Origin: Streptomyces sp. TRM49041
GTDB lineage: Bacteria; Actinomycetota; Actinomycetes; Streptomycetales; Streptomycetaceae
Length of the DNA: 64,000 bases
NCBI RefSeq assembly: GCF_008271805.1
Contig: NZ_VSRY01000014.1
Location: forward strand, 28,635-92,634
Reading direction: 5' to 3'
The position numbers were made by a program, and so were the translations under genes. The notes under the pieces were generated by a model, which made no database searches, had not been told where the DNA came from, and worked only from the letters and a program-made list of their open reading frames with translations. Shown one piece after another: positions 42,956-51,885 of this stretch (position 1 is the first letter of the stretch; the number at the start of each line of letters is the position of its first letter).

Positions 42956-44521
42956 ATGCCGCTCACCCTTGCCTCGCTCGTCCAGCACTCGGCGCTCAAG
43001 CTCACCGTGCGCGCCGGTGAGGACCACCTCGACACGCCCGTCCGCTGGGCGCACGTCAGCGAACTCGCCGACCCCGTCCCGTACATGGAGGGCGGCGAAC
43101 TGCTGCTGACCACCGCCATGACGCTCGACGCCGAGGACGGCGAGGCGATGCGCCGCTATGTGCGCCGACTGGCCGGAGCGGGGGTCGTCGGGGTCGGCTT
43201 CGCGGTCGGCGTGAACTACGACGAGCTGCCGCGGGCGCTGCTGGACGCCGCGACCGAGGAGGATCTGCCGCTGCTGGAGGTGCCGCGCCGCACCCCGTTC
43301 CTGGCGATCTCCAAAGCGGTGTCCGCCGCGCTCGCCGCCGACCAGTACCGGGCCGTGACGGCCGGGTTCGAGGCGCAGCGGGAGCTGACCAGGGCGGCGC
43401 TCGCCGAGGGCCCGGACGCGGTGGTGGCCCGGCTGGCCGCGCATGTGGACGGCTGGGCGGCGCTGTACGACGCGTCCGGCACCGTCGTGGCCGCCGCCCC
43501 CGACTGGGCGGCGCGGCGGGCGGCGCGGCTCACCCCGGACGTGGAGCGGCTGCGGGAGCGGGCCGCGCCGGCCAGCGCCGTCGTGGGCGGCACCGAGGAC
43601 CGGGTCGAGCTCCAGTCGCTGGGCAGCGGGCGGCGGGTGCGGGGCGCGCTGGCGGTCGGCACGGGGGCGCCGCTCGGCACGGCGGAGCGGTACGCCGTGC
43701 ACTCGGCGGTCGCCCTGCTCACCCTCACCACGGAGCGGTCCCGGTCGTTGCAGGCCGCGGAGCAGCGTCTCGGGGCCGCGGTGCTGCGCATGATGCTGGC
43801 CGGGCAGCCGGACCATGCCCGTACGGTCGCCGGCGACCTGTACGGCGGGCTGCTCGACGCCCCGTTCCGGCTGCTGATCGCGGAGGCCGCGGGCGACGCC
43901 GACCCGGCCGCCGAGGCGCCCCTGTCGGTGCTCGCCGACGCGCTGGAGGCGGCCGCCGCGCGCGCGGGAGAGGCCGTACTGACCGTGCCCGAGGGCGACG
44001 ACCGGCTCGTCGTCCTCGCCGAGGACGGGGGAGCGGTGGGCGCCGCGTGCGAGGCGTACGCGGCGAAGGAGGCCGACGAGACGGGCGCCGTCATCGGCCT
44101 CTCGGCCCCGGCCGGCCCGATAACCGCGGGCACCGCCTACAAGCAGGCCGAACAGGCCCTGTCCGTCGCCCGCAGGCGCGGCCGCGCCCTCGTCGAACAC
44201 GAGGAGCTGGCCACGGGCTCCCTGCTGCCGCTGCTCGCCGACGACGCGGTACGGGCGTTCGCCGACGGCCTGCTCCGGGCGCTGTACGAACACGACGCGA
44301 CCGGCCGCGGCGACCTCGTGGCGTCGGTCCGCGCCTGGCTCTCCCGGCACGGCCAGTGGGACGCGGCGGCCGCCGAGCTGGGCGTCCACCGCCACACCCT
44401 CCGCTACCGGATGCGCCGCGTCGAGGAGATCCTGGGCCGCTCCCTGGACGACCCGGACGTCCGCATGGAGCTCTGGCTCGCCCTGAAAACCACCGGCGAC
44501 CAGCCTCCGAAGCCGTCGTAA
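42956..44521 (+). CDS. PucR family transcriptional regulator
   Basis: A 521-residue regulator. The N-terminal PucR sensor domain is LTLASLVQHSALKLTVRAGED, VRWAHVSELADPVPYMEGGELLLTTAM and VGFAVGVNYDELP. The C-terminal helix-turn-helix is LVASVRAWLSRHGQWDAAAAELGVHRHTLRYRMRRVEEILGRSL. The family controls purine, GABA or amine catabolism in actinobacteria. Its position between gabT and a third aldehyde dehydrogenase gene suggests it activates GABA/polyamine use in response to a pathway metabolite; that is inference. ATG 42956 lacks a strong ribosome site. Confidence 0.92.
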   Translation: MPLTLASLVQHSALKLTVRAGEDHLDTPVRWAHVSELADPVPYMEGGELLLTTAMTLDAEDGEAMRRYVRRLAGAGVVGVGFAVGVNYDELPRALLDAATEEDLPLLEVPRRTPFLAISKAVSAALAADQYRAVTAGFEAQRELTRAALAEGPDAVVARLAAHVDGWAALYDASGTVVAAAPDWAARRAARLTPDVERLRERAAPASAVVGGTEDRVELQSLGSGRRVRGALAVGTGAPLGTAERYAVHSAVALLTLTTERSRSLQAAEQRLGAAVLRMMLAGQPDHARTVAGDLYGGLLDAPFRLLIAEAAGDADPAAEAPLSVLADALEAAAARAGEAVLTVPEGDDRLVVLAEDGGAVGAACEAYAAKEADETGAVIGLSAPAGPITAGTAYKQAEQALSVARRRGRALVEHEELATGSLLPLLADDAVRAFADGLLRALYEHDATGRGDLVASVRAWLSRHGQWDAAAAELGVHRHTLRYRMRRVEEILGRSLDDPDVRMELWLALKTTGDQPPKPS

Positions 44522-44555
44522 CTCCGCTTCTCCTGCCCGAATTCGGGCAAATTCT

Positions 44556-44584
44556 TTGCCGATCGCTCGCAAGATCCATACTCT
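44556..44584 (+). promoter_or_regulatory. Promoter for a leaderless transcript
   Basis: TTGCCG (44556-44561) and TACTCT (44579-44584) have exact 17-base spacing, a good housekeeping-type promoter. The downstream ATG at 44592 is 7 bases from the -10, so transcription should start at its A. No ribosome site precedes the ATG. Confidence 0.65.
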
Positions 44585-44591
44585 CCTGCTC

Positions 44592-45569
44592 ATGACAACC
44601 GCACGCATCAGCGGCGCCGTATGGACCGCACTCGCGATCGTGTACCTCGTATGGGGCTCCACCTACCTCGGCATCCGCGTGGTCGTGGAGACCATGCCGC
44701 CCTTTCTCTCCGCCGCCGCGCGGTTCGTCGTCGCCGGTCTCGTGCTCGCCGCGCTGCTCGCCTGGCGGCACGGCCCCGGCGTGCTGAAGGTGACCCGGGC
44801 CCAACTCGCCTCCGCCGTGGTCGTCGGCGTCCTCCTGCTCCTGGGCGGCAACGGCCTCGTCGTGCTCGCCGAGACCACCGTGCCGTCCGGACTCGCCGCA
44901 CTGCTGATCGCCGTCGTACCGGCCTGGGTGGTCCTGCTGCGCACCGCGTTCGGCGAGCGCCCGGGCCCCGGCGCGTACGCCGGTGTCCTCCTCGGCCTCG
45001 CCGGGCTCGCGGTCCTCACCCTTCCCGGCCTGAGCGGCGAGGTCCGCATCGGCGGCGTCCTCACCGTGATCGTGGCGACCCTGATGTGGTCCGCCGGGTC
45101 GTTCTCCTCCTCGCGCATCCCGATGCCCCGCAACCCGTTCACGGCCAGCGCGTACGAGATGGTCGCCGGCGGCCTCGCCTGCCTCGTCGTCGGGCTCACC
45201 CGCGGCGAACAGCGCGGCCTGGACCTGTCGGCCGTCTCCGCCCGCTCCTGGACCGCCCTCGGCTACCTGATCGTCTTCGGCTCGCTGATCGCGTTCACGG
45301 CGTACGCCTGGCTCCTCCAGACCGCTCCGCTCTCCCTCGTCGCCACATACGCGTACGTCAACCCGGTCGTCGCCGTCCTCCTCGGCCGGCTCGTCCTCGA
45401 CGAGGCGCTGACCTGGCCCATCGCGGTCGGCGGCACGGTGGTGGTGGCCGGCGTGTGGCTCATCGTCCGCACCGAACGCCGGGGCGCATCTGCCGAACCG
45501 GCGGACCCGGCGCCGCGACCACTCCACCGCGGACAAACACCCACCCGCTCCTCCGGCCCTACCGTGTGA
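44592..45569 (+). CDS. EamA/DMT family membrane transporter
   Basis: A 325-residue drug/metabolite-type transporter with ten helices in two EamA repeats. The first repeat starts VWTALAIVYLVWGSTYLGIRVVVETMPPFLSAAARFVVAG, the family's classic N-terminus. The second ends ATYAYVNPVVAVLLGRLVLDEALTWPIAVGGTVVVAGVWLIV. It probably exports an amino acid, amine or other small metabolite. ATG 44592 is chosen because it sits at the predicted transcription start; ATG 44556 overlaps the promoter. It lies between the PucR regulator and an aldehyde dehydrogenase, so export of an amine intermediate is conceivable. Confidence 0.9.
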   Translation: MTTARISGAVWTALAIVYLVWGSTYLGIRVVVETMPPFLSAAARFVVAGLVLAALLAWRHGPGVLKVTRAQLASAVVVGVLLLLGGNGLVVLAETTVPSGLAALLIAVVPAWVVLLRTAFGERPGPGAYAGVLLGLAGLAVLTLPGLSGEVRIGGVLTVIVATLMWSAGSFSSSRIPMPRNPFTASAYEMVAGGLACLVVGLTRGEQRGLDLSAVSARSWTALGYLIVFGSLIAFTAYAWLLQTAPLSLVATYAYVNPVVAVLLGRLVLDEALTWPIAVGGTVVVAGVWLIVRTERRGASAEPADPAPRPLHRGQTPTRSSGPTV

Positions 45570-45634
45570 CCCGGGAGCAGCGCACACGCAAGTCGCTCCG
45601 ACTACTCCGACTACTCCGAAGGGCCGGGACCGCG

Positions 45635-47080
45635 ATGACCGCCACCCACGCCTTCTGGCTCGCCGGCCGCCAGGCCACCGGCGAGGCCACGTTCGACGTC
45701 ACCTCCCCCTGGGACGGCCGCCTCGTCGGCCAGGTCAGCGTGCCGACCGAGGCCCAGGTCGAGGAGGCCGTGGCCGCCGCGCACGCCGTCCTGGACGAGT
45801 TCGCCGCGACCCCCGCCCACGTCCGCGCCGCCGCCCTCGACCATGTCTCGAAGCGGCTCGCCGAGCGTACCGAGGAGATCGCGCAGCTCATCTCCGCCGA
45901 GAACGGCAAGCCCGTCAAGTGGGCGCGCGGCGAGGTCGGCCGCGCCGTTTCCGTGTTCCGTTTCGCCGCCGAGGAGGCGCGCCGCTTCAACGGCGGCGAC
46001 GCGCAGCGCCTCGACACCGACGCCGGCGGCACGGGCCGGCTCGCCCTCACCCGCCGCTTCCCCAAGGGCGTCGTCCTCGGCATCGCGCCCTTCAACTTCC
46101 CGCTGAACCTGTGCGCCCACAAGGTGGCCCCGGCCATCGCCGTCGGCGCGCCCATCATCCTGAAGCCGGCCCCGGCGACGCCGCTGTCCGGGCTGATCCT
46201 GGGCGAGCTGCTCGCCGAGACCGACCTGCCCGCCGGCTCCTGGTCGGTCCTGCCGGTCACCAACGACCGCATGCCCGCCCTCGTCCAGGACGAGCGCCTC
46301 CCGGTCATCTCCTTCACCGGCTCCGACAAGGTCGGCTACGCCATCCAGCAGTCCGTGCCGCACAAGCACTGCACCCTGGAGCTGGGCGGCAACGCCGCGG
46401 CCGTCGTCCTCGCCGACTGGGCCTCCGAGGAGGACCTGGACTGGGCGGCGACCCGGATCGCCACCTTCTCCAACTACCAGGGCGGCCAGTCCTGCATCTC
46501 CGTCCAGCGCGTCATCGCGGACGCCTCGGTCTACGACCGGCTCGTCCCTAAGATCGTCGCGGCCGTCGAGGCGCAGGGCACCGGAGACCCGTCCGACGAC
46601 AGCACCGACGTCGGCCCGCTGGTCAGCGAGGACGCCGCCAAGCGCGTCGAGGCGTGGGTGGACGAGGCCGTCAAGGACGGCGCCGCCCTCCTCACCGGCG
46701 GCAAGCGCGAGGGCGCCGCCTACGCCCCGACCGTGCTCGCCGACCTCCCGGCCGACGCGACCCTCGCCCGCGAGGAGGTCTTCGGACCGGTCCTGACCCT
46801 CCACAAGGTGGACGGCGAGGCCGCCGCCTTCGCCGAGGTCAACAACTCCAGGTTCGGCCTGCAGTCCGGCGTCTTCACCCACGACCTGCGGACCGCCTTC
46901 CGCGCCCATCGGGCGCTGGAGGTCGGCGGCGTGATCATCGGCGACGTCCCGTCGTACCGCGCCGACCAGATGCCCTACGGCGGCGCCAAGCAGTCCGGCG
47001 TCGGCCGCGAGGGCGTCGCCTACGCGATGGACGACTACACGTACGAGCGGGTGCTGGTCCTCACCGGCCTGGCCCTGTAG
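45635..47080 (+). CDS. Aldehyde dehydrogenase, candidate succinic semialdehyde dehydrogenase
   Basis: A 481-residue aldehyde dehydrogenase. LELGGNAAAVVLADW holds the general base Glu and NYQGGQSCISVQRV the catalytic Cys. The C-terminus reads PSYRADQMPYGGAKQSGVGREGVAYAMDDYT. It differs from the two aminoaldehyde dehydrogenases in this window (N-terminus AFWLAGRQATGEATFDVTSPWDG) and belongs to the group with glyceraldehyde- or succinate-semialdehyde-like substrates. Being next to PucR and near gabT, it could finish GABA breakdown to succinate. Methylmalonate- or lactaldehyde-type activity is also possible. A terminator follows. Confidence 0.88.
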   Translation: MTATHAFWLAGRQATGEATFDVTSPWDGRLVGQVSVPTEAQVEEAVAAAHAVLDEFAATPAHVRAAALDHVSKRLAERTEEIAQLISAENGKPVKWARGEVGRAVSVFRFAAEEARRFNGGDAQRLDTDAGGTGRLALTRRFPKGVVLGIAPFNFPLNLCAHKVAPAIAVGAPIILKPAPATPLSGLILGELLAETDLPAGSWSVLPVTNDRMPALVQDERLPVISFTGSDKVGYAIQQSVPHKHCTLELGGNAAAVVLADWASEEDLDWAATRIATFSNYQGGQSCISVQRVIADASVYDRLVPKIVAAVEAQGTGDPSDDSTDVGPLVSEDAAKRVEAWVDEAVKDGAALLTGGKREGAAYAPTVLADLPADATLAREEVFGPVLTLHKVDGEAAAFAEVNNSRFGLQSGVFTHDLRTAFRAHRALEVGGVIIGDVPSYRADQMPYGGAKQSGVGREGVAYAMDDYTYERVLVLTGLAL

Positions 47081-47100
47081 GTCACCCGCACGGCCGAGCC

Positions 47101-47141
47101 GACGGCCGGAGCCCACTGTGCGGGGGCTCCGGCCGTCTTTT
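47101..47141 (+). terminator. Rho-independent terminator after the aldehyde dehydrogenase gene
   Basis: GACGGCCGGAGCCC (47101-47114) and GGGCTCCGGCCGTC (47124-47137) make a perfect 14-bp stem with a 9-base loop. It is followed by four T residues, 20 bases after the stop codon. This is the most canonical terminator in the window. Confidence 0.9.
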
Positions 47142-47234
47142 CGTATGCGTCGCAATCGGGTAATACGGTCGAGTAGCACCGACCGGTACGACCACCGGCC
47201 GGCCGCCCCCGAACCCGCGGTGAGGTGAGCCCAC

Positions 47235-49172
47235 ATGTCCGGCCCACACCACAAGCCCAAAGTCTCCGAGCGCGAGGCCCGCCAGGTCGCCGAGGCCGCC
47301 CGCCAGCAGGACTGGCACAAGCCCAGCTTCGCCAAGGAGCTGTTCCTCGGCCGCTTCCGACTCGACCTGATCCACCCGCACCCGCTGCCGCCCGCCGACG
47401 ACATACAGCGCGGTGAGGAGTTCCTGGCGAAACTCCGCGACTTCTGCGAGACGAAGATCGACGGCGCACTGATCGAGCGCGAGGCGTGTATCCCCGACGC
47501 CGTCATCGACGGCCTGAAGGAACTCGGCGCGCTCGGCATGAAGATCGACACCAAGTACGGCGGTCTCGGCCTCACCCAGGTGTACTACAACAAGGCCCTG
47601 GCACTGGTCGGTTCCGTGAGCCCCGCCGTGGGCGCGCTGCTCTCCGCGCATCAGTCGATCGGCGTACCGCAGCCGCTGAAGATCTTCGGCACGCCGGAGC
47701 AGAAGGAGACCTTCCTGCCCCGGCTGGCCCGCACCGACATCTCCGCCTTCCTCCTCACCGAGCCCGACGTCGGCTCCGACCCGGCGCGCCTCGCCACCAC
47801 CGCCGTCCCCGACGGCCCCGACTACGTCCTCGACGGCGTCAAACTGTGGACCACAAACGGCGTCGTCGCCGACCTGCTCGTGGTCATGGCGCGCGTACCG
47901 AAGTCCGAGGGCCACAAGGGCGGCATCACCGCGTTCGTCGTCGAGGCCGCCTCCGAAGGCATCACCGTCGAGAACCGCAACGCCTTCATGGGCCTGCGCG
48001 GCCTGGAGAACGGCGTCACCCGCTTCCATCAGGTCCGCGTCCCCGCCGCCAACCGCATCGGCCCCGAGGGCGCGGGTCTGAAAATCGCCCTCACCACCCT
48101 CAACACCGGCCGCCTCTCCCTGCCCGCCATGTGCGCCGGCTCCGGCAAGTGGTGCCTGAAGATCGCCCGCGAGTGGTCCGCCGTCCGCGAGCAGTGGGGC
48201 AGGCCGGTCGCCCGTCACGAGGCCGTCGGTGCGAAGATCTCCTTCATCGCCGCCACCACCTTCGCCCTCGAAGCCGTCCTCGACCTGGCCAGCCAGATGG
48301 CCGACGAGGACCGCAACGACATCCGCATCGAAGCCGCCCTCGCCAAGCTGTACGGCTCCGAGATGGCCTGGCTCATGGCCGACGAACTGGTCCAGATCCG
48401 CGGCGGCCGCGGCTACGAGACCGCCGACTCCCTCGCCGCCCGCGGCGAACGCCCCGTACCCGCCGAACAACTCCTCCGCGACATGCGCATCAACCGGATC
48501 TTCGAGGGCTCGACCGAGATCATGCACCTGCTGATCGCGCGCGAGGCCGTCGACGCCCACCTCGCGGTCGCGGGCGACATCATCGACCCGGACAAGTCGC
48601 TCGGCGACAAGGCCAAGGCGGGCGCCCACGCGACGGCGTTCTACGCCCGCTGGCTCCCCAGGCTGGTCGCCGGCCGCGGCCAGCTCCCCGCCGCCTACGG
48701 CGACTTCCACCCCAAGGGCCACCCGGACCTCGCCCAGCACCTCCGCTACGTCGAACGCACCTCCCGCAGACTGGCCCGCTCCACCTTCTACGCCATGTCC
48801 CGCTGGCAGGGCCGCATGGAGACCAAGCAGGGCTTCCTCGGCCGGATCGTCGACATCGGCGCCGAACTCTTCGCGATGAGCGCCTCGTGCGTACGCGCCG
48901 AACTCCTCCGTACCAACGGGGAGAACGGCCGCGCGGCGTACGAACTGGCCGACGCGTTCTGCCGCCAGTCCCGGCTCCGTGTGGAGGAGCTCTTCGGCCG
49001 CCTCTGGGCCAACACCGACGACCTGGACCGCAAGGTCGTCAAGGGTGTCCTCGCCGGCCGCTACACCTGGCTGGAGGAGGGCGTCCTCGACCCCAGCGGC
49101 GACGGCCCCTGGATCGCGGAGGCCACCCCGGGTCCCTCGGTCCGGGAGAACGTCCACCGCCCGATCCGCTGA
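47235..49172 (+). CDS. Acyl-CoA dehydrogenase
   Basis: A 645-residue flavoprotein, long for the family (typically about 380-620). It would introduce the first double bond in fatty acyl-CoA breakdown. The core shows YGGLGLTQVYYNKALALVGSVSPAVGALLSAHQSIG, the FAD/acyl-contact FLLTEPDVGSDPA, LWTTNGVVADLLVVMARV, RPVARHEAVGAKI and QIRGGRGYETADSL. INRIFEGSTEIMHLLIAREAVDAHLAVAG follows, where the Glu is the position of the catalytic base. About 150 extra C-terminal residues form a helical domain. ATG 47235 gives MSGPHHKPKVSE. Substrate chain length unknown. Confidence 0.92.
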   Translation: MSGPHHKPKVSEREARQVAEAARQQDWHKPSFAKELFLGRFRLDLIHPHPLPPADDIQRGEEFLAKLRDFCETKIDGALIEREACIPDAVIDGLKELGALGMKIDTKYGGLGLTQVYYNKALALVGSVSPAVGALLSAHQSIGVPQPLKIFGTPEQKETFLPRLARTDISAFLLTEPDVGSDPARLATTAVPDGPDYVLDGVKLWTTNGVVADLLVVMARVPKSEGHKGGITAFVVEAASEGITVENRNAFMGLRGLENGVTRFHQVRVPAANRIGPEGAGLKIALTTLNTGRLSLPAMCAGSGKWCLKIAREWSAVREQWGRPVARHEAVGAKISFIAATTFALEAVLDLASQMADEDRNDIRIEAALAKLYGSEMAWLMADELVQIRGGRGYETADSLAARGERPVPAEQLLRDMRINRIFEGSTEIMHLLIAREAVDAHLAVAGDIIDPDKSLGDKAKAGAHATAFYARWLPRLVAGRGQLPAAYGDFHPKGHPDLAQHLRYVERTSRRLARSTFYAMSRWQGRMETKQGFLGRIVDIGAELFAMSASCVRAELLRTNGENGRAAYELADAFCRQSRLRVEELFGRLWANTDDLDRKVVKGVLAGRYTWLEEGVLDPSGDGPWIAEATPGPSVRENVHRPIR

Positions 49173-49239
49173 AGGACCCCCGGCCGGCACCTGCCCACCA
49201 CCTGAGACGCCCGGCGCCCGTCCCGCCCCACCCGGCAGG

Positions 49240-50478
49240 ATGGGCGCCGTGACCGTCATCGACATACCCGGCTCCAAGTCCGTCACGGCCCGCGCCCTCT
49301 TCCTGGCCGCCGCGGCCGACGGCACCACCACCCTCCTGCGCCCCCTCTCCTCCGACGACACGGAGGGCTTCGCCGAGGGCCTGACCACCCTCGGGTACGA
49401 GGTCGGGCGCACCCCGGACGCCTGGCGCATCACCGGCCGCCCCACCGGGCCCGCCGTCGCCGCCGCCGACGTGTACTGCCGCGACGGAGCCACCACCGGA
49501 CGGTTCCTGCCCGCCCTGGCCGCCGCCGGGCACGGCGACTTCCGGTTCGACGCCTCACCCCAGCTGCGCCGCCGCCCGCTCGGCCCGCTCACCGAGGCGC
49601 TGCGCACCCTCGGCGTCGACCTGCGCCACGAGGAGGCCGAGGGCCACCACCCGCTGCGGATCGCCGCGGCCGGGATCAAGGGCGGAGACCTCACCCTGGA
49701 CGCCGGCCAGTCGTCCCAGTTCCTCACCGCGCTGCTGCTGCTCGCCCCGCTCACGGCCGAGGGCCTGCGCATCACCGTCACGGACCTGGTGTCGGAGCCG
49801 TACGTCGAGATCACCCTCGCCATGATGCGCGCCTTCGGCGCCGAGCCCACCCGCGACGGCGACGTCTTCACCGTCCCGCCCACCGGCTACCGCGCCACCA
49901 CGTACGCGATCGAGCCCGACGCCTCCACCTCCAGCTACTTCTTCGCCGCCGCCGCGCTCACCGGCCGCGAGGTCACCGTCGAGGGCCTCGGCACCGGCGC
50001 CCTCCAGGGCGACCTGCGGTTCGTCGAGGTCCTGCGCCGCATGGGCGCCCGCGTCGACATCGCCGCCGACCGCACGACCGTACGCGGCACCGGCCGGCTC
50101 GGCGGGCTCACCGTCAACATGCGCGACATCTCCGACACCATGCCCACGCTCGCCGCCATCGCGCCCTTCGCCGACGGCCCCGTCCGTATCGAGGACGTCG
50201 CCAACACCCGCCTGAAGGAGTGCGACCGCCTCGACGCGTGCGCCGAGAACCTCCGCCGCCTCGGCATCACCGCCACCACGGGCCCCGACCGGCTGGAGAT
50301 CCACCCCGGCACTCCGCGCCCCGCGGAGATCACGACCTACGGCGACCACCGCATGGTGATGTCATTCGCCGTCACCGCCCTGCGCACCCCCGGCATCACC
50401 TTCGACGACCCCGGCTGCGTACGGAAGACCTTCCCCGACTTCCACCACGTGTTCGGCGCGTTCCGCGGCCGCTCATAG
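49240..50478 (+). CDS. aroA: 3-phosphoshikimate 1-carboxyvinyltransferase (EPSP synthase), divergent type
   Basis: A 412-residue EPSP synthase-fold protein; the family joins shikimate-3-phosphate and PEP in aromatic amino acid synthesis. PGSKSVTARALFLAAAADG is the shikimate-phosphate-binding start. AGQSSQFLTALLLLAPL, EPDASTSSYFFAAAAL, RLKECDRLDACAENL and YGDHRMVMSFAVTAL match conserved blocks. The usual GNAGTAMR loop is replaced by RDGATTGRFLPALAA. The N-terminus is also shorter than usual. ATG 49240 and GTG 49249 are both possible. It is not in an aromatic pathway cluster, so it may be a second copy or act in a specialised route. Confidence 0.85.
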   Translation: MGAVTVIDIPGSKSVTARALFLAAAADGTTTLLRPLSSDDTEGFAEGLTTLGYEVGRTPDAWRITGRPTGPAVAAADVYCRDGATTGRFLPALAAAGHGDFRFDASPQLRRRPLGPLTEALRTLGVDLRHEEAEGHHPLRIAAAGIKGGDLTLDAGQSSQFLTALLLLAPLTAEGLRITVTDLVSEPYVEITLAMMRAFGAEPTRDGDVFTVPPTGYRATTYAIEPDASTSSYFFAAAALTGREVTVEGLGTGALQGDLRFVEVLRRMGARVDIAADRTTVRGTGRLGGLTVNMRDISDTMPTLAAIAPFADGPVRIEDVANTRLKECDRLDACAENLRRLGITATTGPDRLEIHPGTPRPAEITTYGDHRMVMSFAVTALRTPGITFDDPGCVRKTFPDFHHVFGAFRGRS

Positions 50479-50616
50479 TCGAACCCTCGCCGAAGCGCGC
50501 TGTCCGAAGGCCGACGCCGGTCGGCGCGCCGGTCGGAGAAGCTCCGGGCGGCCCACGACGCCGCCTCTGAGGGGCACCTGGTCGGGGCACGCGGTGGATG
50601 CGGCAAGAATGGGGGC

Positions 50617-51885
50617 ATGAGCGACAGCCCAGCACCCCTCGCCGACCCGCACATCGCCTTCGATCCGGCCGAAGGCCGCCGGGACATCGTCGTCCTCGGC
50701 TCCACCGGGTCCATCGGCACCCAGGCCATCGACCTGGTGCTGCGCAACCCCGACCGGTTCCGCGTCACCGCGCTGTCCGCCGCGGGCGGCCGGGTCGGGC
50801 TCCTGGCCGAGCAGGCGCACCGGCTGCGGGTCCGCACGGTCGCCGTGGCCCGCGAGGACGCGGCGGCCGCGCTGCGCGACGCGCTGAAGGAGCGGTACGG
50901 GACGGAGCCGCTGCCCGAGATCCTGGTAGGCCCCGACGCCGCAGCCCGGGTCGCCGCCTCCGACTGCCACACCGTCCTCAACGGCATCACCGGCTCCATC
51001 GGCCTCGCTCCCACGCTCGCCGCCCTCGAAGCGGGCCGCACGCTCGCCCTGGCCAACAAGGAGTCGCTGATCGTCGGCGGCCCGCTGGTGAAGGCTGTCG
51101 CCAAGCCGGGCCAGATCATCCCGGTCGACTCCGAGCACGCCGCGCTGTTCCAGGCCCTCGCCGCCGGCACCCGCGCCGACGTCCGCAAGCTCGTCGTCAC
51201 CGCGTCCGGCGGTCCCTTCCGCGGCCGCACCCGCGCCGAACTGGCCGGTGTCACCCGCGAGGACGCCCTCGCGCACCCCACCTGGGCCATGGGCCCGGTC
51301 ATCACCGTCAACAGCGCCACGCTCGTGAACAAGGGCCTGGAGGTCATCGAGGCCCACCTGCTCTACGACATCCCCTTCGACCGCATCGAGGTCGTCGTCC
51401 ACCCCCAGTCGTACGTCCACTCCATGGTGGAGTTCGTCGACGGCTCCACCCTCGCCCAGGCCACCCCGCCCGATATGCGCGGCCCCATCGCCATCGGCCT
51501 CGGCTGGCCCGAACGCGTCCCCGACGCGGCCCCCGCCTTCGACTGGTCCACGGCCTCCACCTGGGAGTTCTTCCCGCTGGACGCAGAGGCGTTCCCGTCC
51601 GTCGGCCTCGCCCGGCACGTCGGCGAGCTGGGCGGCACGGCCCCGGCCGTGTTCAACGCCGCCAACGAGGAGTGTGTCGACGCGTTCCTCGCCGGACGCC
51701 TGCCGTTCACCGGAATCATGGATACGGTGACCGAGGTCGTCACCGAACACGGAACCCCCTCTCCGGGAACTTCACTGACGGTGACGGACGTCTTGGAAGC
51801 GGAGACCTGGGCCCGCGCCCGGGCCCGCGAGCTCGCCGAGAAGGCGGCGAAGGCGGCGAAGACTACGGCGGAGGTTCGCGCATGA
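50617..51885 (+). CDS. dxr: 1-deoxy-D-xylulose 5-phosphate reductoisomerase
   Basis: A 422-residue NADPH enzyme converting DXP to 2-C-methylerythritol 4-phosphate in the MEP isoprenoid pathway. The cofactor-binding [14 protein letters not shown] is at residues 25-38. Also seen are [14 protein letters not shown], the metal/substrate [71 protein letters not shown] and [13 protein letters not shown]. The C-terminal 30 residues are a helical Ala/Lys/Arg tail. The stop overlaps the site-2 protease start (ATGA), and ispG of the same pathway follows. Confidence 0.97.
   Translation: MSDSPAPLADPHIAFDPAEGRRDIVVLGSTGSIGTQAIDLVLRNPDRFRVTALSAAGGRVGLLAEQAHRLRVRTVAVAREDAAAALRDALKERYGTEPLPEILVGPDAAARVAASDCHTVLNGITGSIGLAPTLAALEAGRTLALANKESLIVGGPLVKAVAKPGQIIPVDSEHAALFQALAAGTRADVRKLVVTASGGPFRGRTRAELAGVTREDALAHPTWAMGPVITVNSATLVNKGLEVIEAHLLYDIPFDRIEVVVHPQSYVHSMVEFVDGSTLAQATPPDMRGPIAIGLGWPERVPDAAPAFDWSTASTWEFFPLDAEAFPSVGLARHVGELGGTAPAVFNAANEECVDAFLAGRLPFTGIMDTVTEVVTEHGTPSPGTSLTVTDVLEAETWARARARELAEKAAKAAKTTAEVRA

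Noticed and set aside
40411..43119. A 902-codon open frame on the minus strand
   Set aside because: It is fully antisense to the FtsK/TraG-like ATPase and PucR genes, has the Gly/Glu/Val-rich composition of GC-rich shadow frames and no recognisable domain.
45592..45620. ACTACTCCG repeated twice before the third aldehyde dehydrogenase gene
   Set aside because: Only two 9-base copies; too little to separate from chance in this GC-rich context.
47082..49883. A 933-codon open frame on the minus strand
   Set aside because: It lies antisense to the acyl-CoA dehydrogenase and EPSP synthase genes, which have clear family motifs; its own sequence has none.
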